A stretch of 64,000 bases of DNA from Myxococcales bacterium (GTDB taxonomy: Bacteria > Myxococcota_A > Polyangia > Haliangiales > Haliangiaceae): NCBI GenBank assembly GCA_028287135.1, contig JAQBQE010000059.1, positions 62,001-126,000 on the forward strand, read 5' to 3'. The translations under genes and the position numbers were made by a program. The notes beneath the pieces were generated by a model, which was given only the letters and a program-made list of their open reading frames with translations, ran no database searches and was not told the DNA's origin. Positions 45,748 through 54,016 of the stretch are shown here, piece after piece (positions within the stretch are counted from its first letter, which is position 1; every line of letters begins with the position of its first letter).

Positions 45748-47076
45748 ATGTCGGACGACGGTGAATCGGTCTCGACCGTCCAGCAGCACCGCTTCGTGCC
45801 GTCGCGGCCGAACGGAGCCTTCGTGCTCGCGGTGACCGACGGGCCTGACGCGGGACGTACGTTTCGACTCGATGATTCGATGCCTCCGCGCATCCTGATC
45901 GGCCAGAGCGCGGCATGCGACGTGAGGCTTGCGGATCCGCAGGTGTCGCGTCGCCACGCGGCGATCGAGCTCGACGGGGAGCGACTCCGGGTGACCGACC
46001 TCGGGTCCACCAACGGCACCTTCGTCGACGATGTCGCGATCATCGAAGCGCTCGTCGATGACGGGTTCCGGTTGCGCGTCGGGTCGACCATCATCCGGGG
46101 GTCGTGTGACGCGGAACCTCCGGCCGTGGAGCTGCCGACCGCAACCTCGTTCGGTCGCATGATCGGGGCAAGCCGCGAGATGCGGCGGCTCTATCGGTTG
46201 TGCGAGCGCCTCGCCGCGTCGGATGTGCCCGTCGTGATCGAAGGCGAGACCGGCACTGGCAAGGAGGTGCTCGCGGAAGCGCTCCACGAGGAGGGCGCGC
46301 GGCGACAGGGACCGTACGTCGTGTTCGATTGCACGGCAGTCCCCGCGAACCTGCTCGAGTCGGAGCTGTTCGGCCACGAACGCGGCGCGTTCACCGGGGC
46401 GGTGTCTCCGCGCAAGGGAGTGTTCGAGCAGGCCCATCAGGGCACGCTGCTGATCGACGAGATCGGTGACCTCGATCTCTCGTTGCAGCCGAAGCTGTTG
46501 CGGGCTCTCGAACGGGGCGAGATCCGTCGCGTCGGTGGTGATCGCCCGATTCGCGTCGATGTCCGGATCGTCGCAGCGACCCGCCGGGATCTCGATCGCG
46601 AGGTGCAAGAGGGTCGCTTCCGCGACGACCTGTTCCATCGCCTGGCGGTCGCTCGGATCGAGCTCCCTCCGCTGCGCGCGCGCCGTGGCGACGTCACGCT
46701 ACTCGCGCAGCACTTCTGGGCCAGCCTCGGCGGCGATCCGCGCGCGCTGACCTCGGACCTCGTCAGCCGCTGGGAGGCCACACCGTGGCCAGGAAACGTC
46801 CGCCAGCTTCGCAACACGGTCGCGCGGCGCATCGCACTCGGCGATCTCGCCACCGTCGACGCCGAGCGCAGCGTCGTCGCGAGCTCCGACGTCATCGATG
46901 ACGTGCTGCAGAAGAGCTTGCCGCTCGTGCAAGCGAGGCAGCTCGTCGTCGACGCGTTCGAGCAACGGTACCTGGAGCGCATCCTCGCCGAGCACGGCGG
47001 AAGCGTCACCAACGCGGCGGCCGCTGCCGGCATCGCGCGAAGGCACTTTCAACGCATGCGCGCTCGCGTCAGGTGA
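45748..47076 (+). CDS. FHA-domain sigma-54-dependent transcriptional activator
   Basis: A 442-residue enhancer-binding protein. An N-terminal FHA domain (about 25-110) has the phosphothreonine-binding core QSAACDVRLADPQVSRRHAAIELDG and GSTNGTFVDD. The AAA+ domain (about 135-360) has the Walker A GETGTGKE (166-173), the sigma-54-contacting GAFTGA (213-218), and Walker B LLIDEIGDL. A Fis-type helix-turn-helix ends the protein (GGSVTNAAAAAGIARRHFQRM). The FHA domain in place of a receiver means it answers to threonine phosphorylation, a common myxobacterial arrangement linked to Ser/Thr kinases, of which two are encoded at 50.4 and 55.3 kb. Its target promoters are unknown. Confidence 0.95.
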   Translation: MSDDGESVSTVQQHRFVPSRPNGAFVLAVTDGPDAGRTFRLDDSMPPRILIGQSAACDVRLADPQVSRRHAAIELDGERLRVTDLGSTNGTFVDDVAIIEALVDDGFRLRVGSTIIRGSCDAEPPAVELPTATSFGRMIGASREMRRLYRLCERLAASDVPVVIEGETGTGKEVLAEALHEEGARRQGPYVVFDCTAVPANLLESELFGHERGAFTGAVSPRKGVFEQAHQGTLLIDEIGDLDLSLQPKLLRALERGEIRRVGGDRPIRVDVRIVAATRRDLDREVQEGRFRDDLFHRLAVARIELPPLRARRGDVTLLAQHFWASLGGDPRALTSDLVSRWEATPWPGNVRQLRNTVARRIALGDLATVDAERSVVASSDVIDDVLQKSLPLVQARQLVVDAFEQRYLERILAEHGGSVTNAAAAAGIARRHFQRMRARVR

Positions 47077-47091
47077 ACGTGCGCTTCGCGG

Positions 47092-48537
47092 TCACGGTGC
47101 CACGAGCGGCGCCGCGAGCGGCCGGCGCGGTGTGCCGCCACCGCCGATGCTCGTCGGGCTGTTGTTGTTGACGACGCGGAGTGCGACGGCGAGCCGCTGG
47201 ACGTCGCGCATGAACGCGTGATTGCCGGTGACCCTCTGGACGAAGTCAAAACCGTAGTCGGCCTTGAACTGCGAGACGAACGAGCCATCGGGGCCGTTCT
47301 CGGTCGCGAAGCCGAACTGCGGCGCATACGCGTCGTCGACGACGTAGCCGCCGTAGTTCTGCAGCGTCCACGCGAGCTGCCGGGCCGGTGCCGTCTCGAG
47401 CCCGAGGGCTGCGATGTCGACGGTGCCCGGAATCGCGAGGAGGGCGCCCATCTTCATCGCCGTGTTCGTGACGTTCTGGTTGCTGGCGCCGGTGCCGTAC
47501 CAGCCCACGGAATAACTATCCGCGGTGTTCGCCGGCCACCGGAAGCAGGCTGCCCTGGTCGCGCACTTGTAGGCCTCCTTCATGTAGATGACGAGCTTGA
47601 GCGCATGCTGCGGACCGAGCTGCCCCGGTCGAAGCTCGCCGAGGCGGATCGTGCCGCCGATCGCCGACATCCCGGATCCGCCGTGGCTCCCGGTGATGCC
47701 GTCGCCGTAGAGGTCGACGTTCGGCATCTTGACCAGGGACGTCGCGATACCGCCGGCCGTGCACCGCGCGAGCGGTTGCGTCTGGACGAGGGTGCGGCGA
47801 TCCGCGAGCAGGAACGCCGTCGAGTTGTTGCCACTGGCATCGGCAACGACAAAGTCTGCCGGCATCGGCACCCTGGCGAGCACCGTCGAATTCGTCGCGC
47901 CACACCGGCTGTTGCCCGACCATCCGGCGCTGCTGTAGCGGATGTCCGTCAGCGGCGCGGTGGGCCTCAGCACGATCTGATCGGCGTCGGAGAGGGGCAT
48001 CATGCTCCACGGGTTCGACTCGGGCGTTGGATCGATGTTCGCCGGTGCGAACACGGCGCCCGAGCCGATGGGCATGTTCCAGATGCTCGTGCTCGCGAAC
48101 GGCTGCTTGAGCGGATCACGGGCACTCGAGACGCCGCCACCGACGACGACGGTCACGGACGCGGTGGCGACGCCACCGGTGTCGAGCAAGGTCGCGGTCA
48201 CATCGATGCGTGCGGTGCCCGCCGCGACCGCCTTGACCACCCCCGATCCCGACACGGTCATCACCTGCGGGTTGGTGGTCTTGTAGCCGAGCGTGTAGAG
48301 CCGAGCCCCGCTCGGCGACGAGACCGCGGCATTGAGCTGGACCGTCTCGCCGACCGATAGCGAGAGCTGGCCCGGTCCGATGCTCAGCTCGAACTCGGTC
48401 TCGGACTCCTCGACGACCTCGGAGTCCGGCTCGGTCACGCAGCCGGGCGCGAGCGCGAGCAAGATCATCCACGCGCGGGCGCGACGACGGATGCGGACGG
48501 GGGACGGGGTGACGGCGATTCGGGATGGTTTGAACAT
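47092..48537 (-). CDS. Secreted lipoprotein with BIG2-type Ig-like domain
   Basis: A 481-residue exported protein. The signal peptide ends in a lipobox APGC (Cys33). A bacterial Ig-like domain (about 50-130) reads LSIGPGQLSLSVGETVQLNAAV and VVKAVAAGTARIDVTATL. The larger C-terminal part (about 140-481) is unknown to me: it has an Asn/Thr/Ser-rich beta-type composition, SNPWSMMPLSDADQIVLRPTAPL, GITGSHGGSGMSAIGGTIRLGELRPGQ and GPQHALKLVIYMKEAY. GGAGG four bases before the ATG fixes the start. It is divergent from the LamG lipoprotein gene across a 217-base gap. Probably a surface adhesin or enzyme. Confidence 0.78.
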   Translation of the reverse strand: MFKPSRIAVTPSPVRIRRRARAWMILLALAPGCVTEPDSEVVEESETEFELSIGPGQLSLSVGETVQLNAAVSSPSGARLYTLGYKTTNPQVMTVSGSGVVKAVAAGTARIDVTATLLDTGGVATASVTVVVGGGVSSARDPLKQPFASTSIWNMPIGSGAVFAPANIDPTPESNPWSMMPLSDADQIVLRPTAPLTDIRYSSAGWSGNSRCGATNSTVLARVPMPADFVVADASGNNSTAFLLADRRTLVQTQPLARCTAGGIATSLVKMPNVDLYGDGITGSHGGSGMSAIGGTIRLGELRPGQLGPQHALKLVIYMKEAYKCATRAACFRWPANTADSYSVGWYGTGASNQNVTNTAMKMGALLAIPGTVDIAALGLETAPARQLAWTLQNYGGYVVDDAYAPQFGFATENGPDGSFVSQFKADYGFDFVQRVTGNHAFMRDVQRLAVALRVVNNNSPTSIGGGGTPRRPLAAPLVAP

Positions 48538-48611
48538 ATGCCTCCAGCTCCGTCCCATCGCAACCGACGTGCCGCGCACAACCCCGCGAAACCTTGGACC
48601 TACGGCACGCA

Positions 48612-48634
48612 GCTGCGACCTCCCAGGTCGCGGC
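48612..48634. promoter_or_regulatory. Hairpin-forming inverted repeat in a divergent intergenic region
   Basis: GCGACCT-CCC-AGGTCGC is a perfect 7-bp dyad with a three-base loop, extended to ten pairs in RNA with one G-U. It lies between the divergent BIG2 and LamG lipoprotein genes, 75 bases from one start and 121 from the other. An operator shared by both or an mRNA leader hairpin are both possible. Confidence 0.35.
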
Positions 48635-48754
48635 CGCGACCGCCATGGCCGCACCACCCAGAACCGCGCCCGGGAACACCGCGGAGCCGGCCAGGCACCC
48701 GCGACCGTGGCGTATGCTGGGCAGGTTCGCTCGTTGCAGCGTTCGAGCCCCTTG

Positions 48755-49531
48755 ATGATGCGCACGCGCTGGTCGCTCGCCTTGGTCGCCTCCCTCGCGG
48801 TCGGTGCGAGCGGATGCTCCGTGCTGTTCTCGCTGGACGACTACCGCGTCGACTCGAAGTACCGGGACGAGGTGATGGCCGACCGTCCGCTCGTCTACTG
48901 GAGGTTCGGCGAGCCGAGCGGTCTGGTCGCCAGCGACGAGCTGTCGGCACGCGACGGGACGTATGGCAACGGCGTGACCCTCGGCGCCGCGGGCGCGATC
49001 GCGGGAGACCCAGATACCGCCGTCACGTTCAATGGCGCCGTCGATTCGAGCGTCGCGATGCCAGCTGGACTCGAGTTCTCCGGAACGATGCCGTTCTCCG
49101 TCGAGGTCTGGGCGCGACAGACCGCATTCAGGAACTTTGGCTGGGTGATCGATCACCAGGACTACCAGGTACCGAGGAAGGGTTGGGGCCTCCGGTTCTC
49201 GTCGGCGCACGTCGCGCTCGAGCGCTGGACCAACGATGCCTACGCCGGCCCGAACGTGCTGTCGGATGGACCCCTGACGCTCGACACCTATCAACACATC
49301 GTCGCGACCTTTGACGGCGATCGGCTCGCGCTCTACATCGACGGTGCGCTGGTCTCGGACGTCACAGGTGGCCGCGCGATCGCTCCTGTGACGGACACCT
49401 GGCGTGTCGGTCGCCAGAACTGCGCGTGCTCGTCAGACAACTTCGTCGGATCGCTGGACGAGCTCGCGATCTACGGCGTGGCACTGGATGCGACTCGCGT
49501 GACAGCGCACTACACCGCCGCTGGTCGCTGA
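48755..49531 (+). CDS. LamG/concanavalin-like lectin lipoprotein
   Basis: A 258-residue exported protein. The signal peptide ends in a lipobox ASGC (Cys21). The mature part is one LamG-type jelly roll: RPLVYWRFGEPSG, DTAVTFNGAVDSSVAMPAG, FSVEVWARQ, TYQHIVATFDGDRLALYIDGALV and, at the end, VGSLDELAIYGVALDATRVTAHY, the classic terminal strand of the family. Such domains bind sugars or proteins, so adhesion to a substrate or prey is plausible. Two consecutive ATGs at 48755 and 48758 start the gene. No obvious ribosome-binding site. It converges with the next gene with 6 bases between stops. Confidence 0.86.
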   Translation: MMRTRWSLALVASLAVGASGCSVLFSLDDYRVDSKYRDEVMADRPLVYWRFGEPSGLVASDELSARDGTYGNGVTLGAAGAIAGDPDTAVTFNGAVDSSVAMPAGLEFSGTMPFSVEVWARQTAFRNFGWVIDHQDYQVPRKGWGLRFSSAHVALERWTNDAYAGPNVLSDGPLTLDTYQHIVATFDGDRLALYIDGALVSDVTGGRAIAPVTDTWRVGRQNCACSSDNFVGSLDELAIYGVALDATRVTAHYTAAGR

Positions 49532-49537
49532 CGCCGT

Positions 49538-50353
49538 TCAGAACGCTCGGCCAACGGCCACCATCGCACCGCCGGTCGTCGGGACGGCCGACACGCGAAC
49601 CGAGGGCTGTCGCAGGTACAGGACGGTGGCGGTGCCGATCGCTGCGGCACCCACGATGAACGCGACGTCGGCGATCAGGAACTTGCGCGCGACGGCATCG
49701 ATCTCGTCCTGCGCGCACCCCGGTCGGCACGCCGCGAGATCGCCGCGCGCGACCACCCCCAGCGAGCCGACGATCCCGCCGACGGCGAGTGCGCCGACCC
49801 CGACCGCGCCGAGGACGTAGACGGTGCGTGACACGCGACGTCGTTCGACCGAAGCGACCACGTCCTGGGACGTGGTGGACAGGGGCCGGCTCGTCAGCTC
49901 GACGTCGATCACGCGGCCACGCTCGCCTTCCACGATCAGCAGTCGCTTGACGACGGGCGGCGCGTCGGGGTGCTCGAACACGAACACGTGCTCGCCGGCA
50001 TCGACCTCGATCGCGCGACCCTCGAGGCGGGGCGCGAGCTCGACACCATCCATCAGGACGCGGACGTCGAAGATGTCGGTCGACGCGCCGAGCCGCGCCT
50101 TGATGATGACCGATGGGATCAACGCGTCCACCTCGCGCAGCCACCCCACGCAATCCGCTTGCAGGACCTCCGGGCACGGGTTGCGGGCGCAGATCAGCAG
50201 CCGGTCGCGTGCCGCGCGCAGCGCACCGTCATGGCGCAGCTTCTGGCTCGTCTTGTACGCGTCGACGCAGACTTCCTTCGTCGGCTCGGCTACCGCGATA
50301 CCCGTCGGCGTCAGCGACAGCAGGACCGCGAAGGCCGCCGCAACGGATCTCAT
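49538..50353 (-). CDS. Periplasmic PEGA/TPR-like protein with C-terminal membrane anchors
   Basis: A 271-residue exported protein. A signal peptide (cleavage near AVAEPT) precedes a short Cys-rich helical stretch (TKEVCVDAYKTSQKLRHDGALRAARDRLLICARNPCPEVLQADCVGWLREVDAL), a PEGA-like beta domain (DVRVLMDGVELAPRLEGRAIEVDAGEHVFVFEHPDAPP) and two membrane helices (VYVLGAVGVGALAVGGIVGSLGVV and FLIADVAFIVGAAAIGTATVLYL). This layout recurs in myxobacteria next to Ser/Thr kinases; here the kinase gene is directly upstream (19 bases) and co-directional. It probably works with that kinase, but the nature of the link is unknown. Confidence 0.78.
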   Translation of the reverse strand: MRSVAAAFAVLLSLTPTGIAVAEPTKEVCVDAYKTSQKLRHDGALRAARDRLLICARNPCPEVLQADCVGWLREVDALIPSVIIKARLGASTDIFDVRVLMDGVELAPRLEGRAIEVDAGEHVFVFEHPDAPPVVKRLLIVEGERGRVIDVELTSRPLSTTSQDVVASVERRRVSRTVYVLGAVGVGALAVGGIVGSLGVVARGDLAACRPGCAQDEIDAVARKFLIADVAFIVGAAAIGTATVLYLRQPSVRVSAVPTTGGAMVAVGRAF

Positions 50354-50372
50354 CGCCCCGATGGTAGCAAAG

Positions 50373-51791
50373 CTAGAGGCACTCGAGCTTTGGTGAGCGA
50401 TACCCGTTCTTGTCGATCACATACGGCGGATCGCACGAGCGCACGACGGCTGGCTTGGCGGGCTTTCGCTTCGGCTTGCTGGCCGAGCCCGACGAGGGCC
50501 GTGAGCGATGCGCCTCCGGTCGCGATGCCGCTGCCGACGGTGCCGGGGGCGCGGGAGGTTGCGGTACCGGGGGCGGGGGCGCCGCGGCGGGTGTCGTCGG
50601 CTCGCTCGGCGATCGAACGGTCGGCTCGCCGCGATCGGTGGGCACGACCATCCACGTCACGACGGCGACGGCGAGTGCCGCGATCGCCGCAGCGACGTAC
50701 GTCAGGCGCCGCGACCTGGAGCGTGGCGTCGGCTCGGGGGCCGCGACCGCGGGCTCGGAGCTGCGGTGAGCAGGCGAGGCCAGCACGGAGCTCGGATCGG
50801 CTCCGACGTGGACAGCGATGTCCTGGATCTCGATGTCCGCGATGCTGGACGCGCGGAGCCGGAACCGATCGCCTGCGATCCGATCGAACCACTCGCTGAC
50901 TTCACGCGGCGTTGCCGGAGCCACCACGTCCTCGAGGGCGAGCGCCATCTCCCGCGCCGTGGCGAACCGCTGGCGCGGGTGACGCGAGATGCCGCGGAGT
51001 ACGAGCGAATCAAGACTCGCGGGCACCTCGGGGTTGAGCGTGCTCGGAGCGGGAACGGTGCGCTCGAACACCGTGTTGATCGTCGCCTCCATCGAATCGG
51101 CGACAAACAGGCGCGTGCCGGTGAGCACCTCCCACAGCACGACCGCGGCTGCGTAGACATCGGTGCGCGCGTCGACACTCTCGGTGCGGAGCTGCTCCGG
51201 CGCCATGTAGGCGGCCTTGCCCTTGATCTGCCCATCGCGGGTCGTGTGCAGGCGGCCCGCCGCCTTCGCGATCCCGAAGTCGAGCACGCGCGCGACACCA
51301 TCGCGACCGACGAGGATGTTCTGCGGTGAGACGTCGCGATGCACGATGCCGAGCGGCTCGCCGGTCGCTGCTCTCGCCTCGTGTGCCGCGTGCAGTCCGT
51401 GGAGCACGCCGATGAAGATCGCGCTCGCCACGCGGAGCGGGATTCGCTCGTTCGCCGTGTTCGCGTCGCGGATCAGCTGCGACAGCGATTCGCCCTGGAC
51501 GAGCTCCATCACCAGGAAGAGCTGATCCTCCGCGGCGACGACGTCGAGCGTGGGAACCACGTTCGGGTGGCGGATGCAGGCCGCGAGGCGCGCCTCGTCG
51601 AGGAACATCGACGAAAACTCGGGGTCGTTGGCCAGGTGGCCGTGCAACAGCTTGATCGCCACCGCCCGCGAGAACCCAGCGGGGCCGGTCAGGCGGGCGA
51701 CATGCACCACGGCCATGCCGCCGGCGCCGATCTGGTCGTAGAGGACGTACCTGCCGAGGACGCGACCCGAGTTTGCCGCGCGTTCTGGCAC
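50373..51791 (-). CDS. Membrane-anchored Ser/Thr protein kinase
   Basis: A 472-residue Hanks-type kinase. The catalytic domain (about 14-290) shows the glycine loop GAGGMAVVH, Lys47 in VAIKLLH, catalytic Asp153 in HRDVSPQN, Asp171 in DFGIAK, and KGKAAYMAPEQL. The HRDVSPQN form instead of HRDIKPEN is a common myxobacterial variant. A single membrane helix (YVAAAIAALAVAVVTWMVV, about 370-390) leads to a proline-rich periplasmic tail with two Cys. It is in an operon with the PEGA/TPR-like gene downstream. All catalytic residues are intact. Possible targets include the FHA activator encoded nearby, an inference only. Confidence 0.93.
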   Translation of the reverse strand: MPERAANSGRVLGRYVLYDQIGAGGMAVVHVARLTGPAGFSRAVAIKLLHGHLANDPEFSSMFLDEARLAACIRHPNVVPTLDVVAAEDQLFLVMELVQGESLSQLIRDANTANERIPLRVASAIFIGVLHGLHAAHEARAATGEPLGIVHRDVSPQNILVGRDGVARVLDFGIAKAAGRLHTTRDGQIKGKAAYMAPEQLRTESVDARTDVYAAAVVLWEVLTGTRLFVADSMEATINTVFERTVPAPSTLNPEVPASLDSLVLRGISRHPRQRFATAREMALALEDVVAPATPREVSEWFDRIAGDRFRLRASSIADIEIQDIAVHVGADPSSVLASPAHRSSEPAVAAPEPTPRSRSRRLTYVAAAIAALAVAVVTWMVVPTDRGEPTVRSPSEPTTPAAAPPPPVPQPPAPPAPSAAASRPEAHRSRPSSGSASKPKRKPAKPAVVRSCDPPYVIDKNGYRSPKLECL

Positions 51792-51816
51792 GCGGCCATC
51801 GTATCAAAAGAGTCGA

Positions 51817-52587
51817 TCAGAGCGGGTGGGTCGAGACGCACGGGTCGGGGTCCGACCAGCGGTCGATCCACGAGCCGTTCGAGCACTGGTACCACTCACC
51901 GTCGAACACGCTCTCGACGCAGGTGTTCTCGGGGACGTCGCGCTGCAGCGTGCCGGAGTAGCAGGTCTCGCCAGGGGGGGGCGGTTCGCCCGTCCCGCCG
52001 CCGGTCCCGCCGGTTCCGGTTCCGGTGCCGGTTCCGCCGCCGCCGCCGTAGTCCTCGAGCGCCTGCTGCGCGTACTCCATGCGCCGGGCCTGCGCGCAGG
52101 TGCCGCAACGCTCGTAGCGATCCTGGAAGGCTCTGACCGCGGCGGACAGCGTCGTCGCCGCGCGCACCTGGGCGAGGCCGAAGTTTCCGATCGTGTCCAT
52201 CTCGTGCCAGATGAAGGCGAGCTGCGTGCTCAGTGCCCAGCGGTTCAGTCCGCGCGTCGCAGCGTACGAGGTGAGGTTCGTCGGATCGCTGTTCCAGCGG
52301 CCACCGACCGACCACTGCGCGATGCCGCGACCGGGACCGCCGCCGAGCTCGACCGCGGTCGGCCGGATGCTCGACTCCTGCATGAGGTTGCCGACGATGC
52401 CGGCCGCTTGGATGTCGGTCAGACCCTTCGAGACGAAGAAGTTGAACGCGGTCTCCGCGTTGTTGCCGAGCGCCGCTTCGGAGTACTGCGGCGGCATGTC
52501 GTCTTCGGTCGGCAGCGGGTCCTCCCCGACAACGCAGCCCGTGGTGGCGAATGCAATGACCATCGCGAGTCGGCACAGGAGCTTCAT
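51817..52587 (-). CDS. Lipoprotein with phage-tail-lysozyme domain
   Basis: A 256-residue exported protein. A lipobox TTGC (Cys18) ends the signal peptide. The domain at about 38-165 matches the phage tail lysozyme family (PF18013): ETAFNFFVSKGLTDIQAAGIVGNLMQES, with catalytic Glu in QESS, then GGGPGRGIAQWSVGGRW and SAAVRAFQDRYERCG. It should cut peptidoglycan. A Gly/Thr repeat linker (GGGGGTGTGTGTGG) and a Cys-rich C-terminal part (CYSGTLQRDVPENTCVESVFDGEWYQCSNGSW) follow, the latter resembling a small binding domain. It lies 25 bases downstream of the kinase start, on the same strand. Role in cell-wall remodelling or in killing of prey is an inference. Confidence 0.8.
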   Translation of the reverse strand: MKLLCRLAMVIAFATTGCVVGEDPLPTEDDMPPQYSEAALGNNAETAFNFFVSKGLTDIQAAGIVGNLMQESSIRPTAVELGGGPGRGIAQWSVGGRWNSDPTNLTSYAATRGLNRWALSTQLAFIWHEMDTIGNFGLAQVRAATTLSAAVRAFQDRYERCGTCAQARRMEYAQQALEDYGGGGGTGTGTGTGGTGGGTGEPPPPGETCYSGTLQRDVPENTCVESVFDGEWYQCSNGSWIDRWSDPDPCVSTHPL

Positions 52588-52729
52588 GTCCAGCCCTCAT
52601 CGCAAGTGACGTGCCGTCAGTGAACGCGGCTGGCGGGGCTCTGGAGGTGGGTGGAGGCTCCCAGGTGGTGGGCACTCGAGGTCCCATCTCTCCACGCGTT
52701 CTCCCTGGCAACCGCCGTCGTGCAGCGGG

Positions 52730-52745
52730 TTGCACAATTGCGCAA
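52730..52745. promoter_or_regulatory. Two adjacent palindromic 8-mers (TTGCACAA-TTGCGCAA)
   Basis: TTGCGCAA is a perfect 8-base palindrome and is directly preceded by a one-mismatch copy. The pair lies about 143 bases upstream of the lysozyme-domain lipoprotein gene, in a 283-base gap holding no gene. It could be a dimeric regulator site, or chance. Confidence 0.25.
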
Positions 52746-52870
52746 GCCGGCGCAAGTGCAGCGCTTGTAAGGCGCACGACCGTCGATGCGCTCGTGCCCC
52801 GCGGCGCGGTTTTCAGGTGGCGGATCGTGCCCGAGACGTGGCGCGTCCTGCCGGAGACACCCGCGGTGGT

Positions 52871-53713
52871 TCAGCGAGCGAACAGCGTCCGGAACGCCTG
52901 GACCGCAGCGACCGGATAGATCGTGTTGTGGTGCTCGTGGGGCAGCGGCAGGTGATGCCACGTGAGCGCGCCCGGCTTCGGCTCGCCCGCCGCCGCGAGC
53001 AGCATCGCCACCCCGGCTTGCATCGCCGGGTCGTCGGCGCTGGCGACGTACAGCTTCCGGGCTCCGGCTGACCACGCCGCAAAGCGGGCCGCCGCGCTGC
53101 GGACCAACGTCTGATCGTTCCACCACAGGCTCGGATCGACCGCGATGTACGCATCGAACAGGGTGGGCTCGGTCAGCAGGGTCTCGATCACGAACAGACC
53201 CGCGAACGACTCGCCGACGATCGCCGACTCCGCGGTGACCCGGTAGTGCGCCGTGATGTGGGGCTTGAGCTCGGTGCGCAGGAACGTGCGGAACCGATCC
53301 GCGCCCCCTGCATGCGGCGCGATCGTGCGCTCCTTCTCGATCGTGGTCGGCCCGACGAGATCGCGCCGGCGCTCGGTGTTCTCGATGCCGACCACGATGA
53401 GCGGCCGGATCACCTCGTTCTTGATCGAAACGTCGATCACGCCCGCGACGTGGGGGAAATCCTCCCCGATGCCACCATCGGGCATGTAGAGGACCGGATA
53501 GCGCTCCGTGCTCGTGGCGTAGCCGGGCGGCAGGTACACGTTGATCACGCGGCGCTCGCTCAGCACCTTGGACTCGAGGTGAAACGTCTCACCGATCGCG
53601 AGCGGCGCCGGCGTCACACCGGTCGCGACCGTCGGAGCGGCGGTGCGAGCGGGTGGAGCAGCGGCGCAGCCCACCGCGAGGATCAGACCCAGACGCACCG
53701 CGTACAGCTTCAT
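52871..53713 (-). CDS. Exported alpha/beta-hydrolase esterase (BesA/putative esterase family)
   Basis: A 280-residue lipoprotein (lipobox AVGC, Cys16). The domain matches the putative-esterase family (PF00756): SKVLSERRVINVYLPPGY, YPVLYMPDGGIGEDF, nucleophile Ser in AIVGESFAGLFVIETLL, and the late His in LPHEHHNTIYPV; ASADDPAMQ may hold the acid. Members include ferric-siderophore esterases and mycolyl transferases; no siderophore locus is visible here, so the substrate is open. It is monocistronic. No ATG rival start gives a signal peptide. Confidence 0.86.
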   Translation of the reverse strand: MKLYAVRLGLILAVGCAAAPPARTAAPTVATGVTPAPLAIGETFHLESKVLSERRVINVYLPPGYATSTERYPVLYMPDGGIGEDFPHVAGVIDVSIKNEVIRPLIVVGIENTERRRDLVGPTTIEKERTIAPHAGGADRFRTFLRTELKPHITAHYRVTAESAIVGESFAGLFVIETLLTEPTLFDAYIAVDPSLWWNDQTLVRSAAARFAAWSAGARKLYVASADDPAMQAGVAMLLAAAGEPKPGALTWHHLPLPHEHHNTIYPVAAVQAFRTLFAR

Positions 53714-54016
53714 ACCCCCCGCACTCTAGCTCGCCGTACGTCTCCGACGCCGTGGGCGCCGGGCACGATCGGGCGGAGGTCGGGGCGCTCGACGGCGACG
53801 TGATCCGCCGGAGCCAGGCGCAGGTGCGCCTTCGCAGCGGGCGAGTCGCCGCTCGCGACCAGGCGCACATCGGCGCCGGCGGTGACGTCGCCCGAGACGC
53901 GACAGCGCGGGTCGGGTCGGCGGATCTCGGAGTCATGACCCAGGGCATCGCATTTGCTCCCTCGATCGCGCGTGCCGCATGCGCAAGGCACGTTCGAACC
54001 CACAGGAGAAATTTTC
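53714..54016. other. Gene-free 303-base gap with competing open frames
   Basis: Both strands stay open and have a coding-like base pattern, but neither has a start codon, a ribosome-binding site or a recognised motif, and I assign no gene. The minus-strand frame reads CRVSGDVTAGADVRLVASGD in part. The 3' end of the gap holds the AGGAGAA ribosome-binding site of the PfpI gene. Confidence 0.4.

Noticed and set aside
51817..52587. Phage-tail-lysozyme domain as sign of a prophage
   Set aside because: It is on a lipoprotein with signal peptide beside a kinase operon, with no phage neighbours.
53714..54016. Possible gene fragment on either strand of the gap before the PfpI gene
   Set aside because: Both strands look equally coding-like and no motif or start is present.
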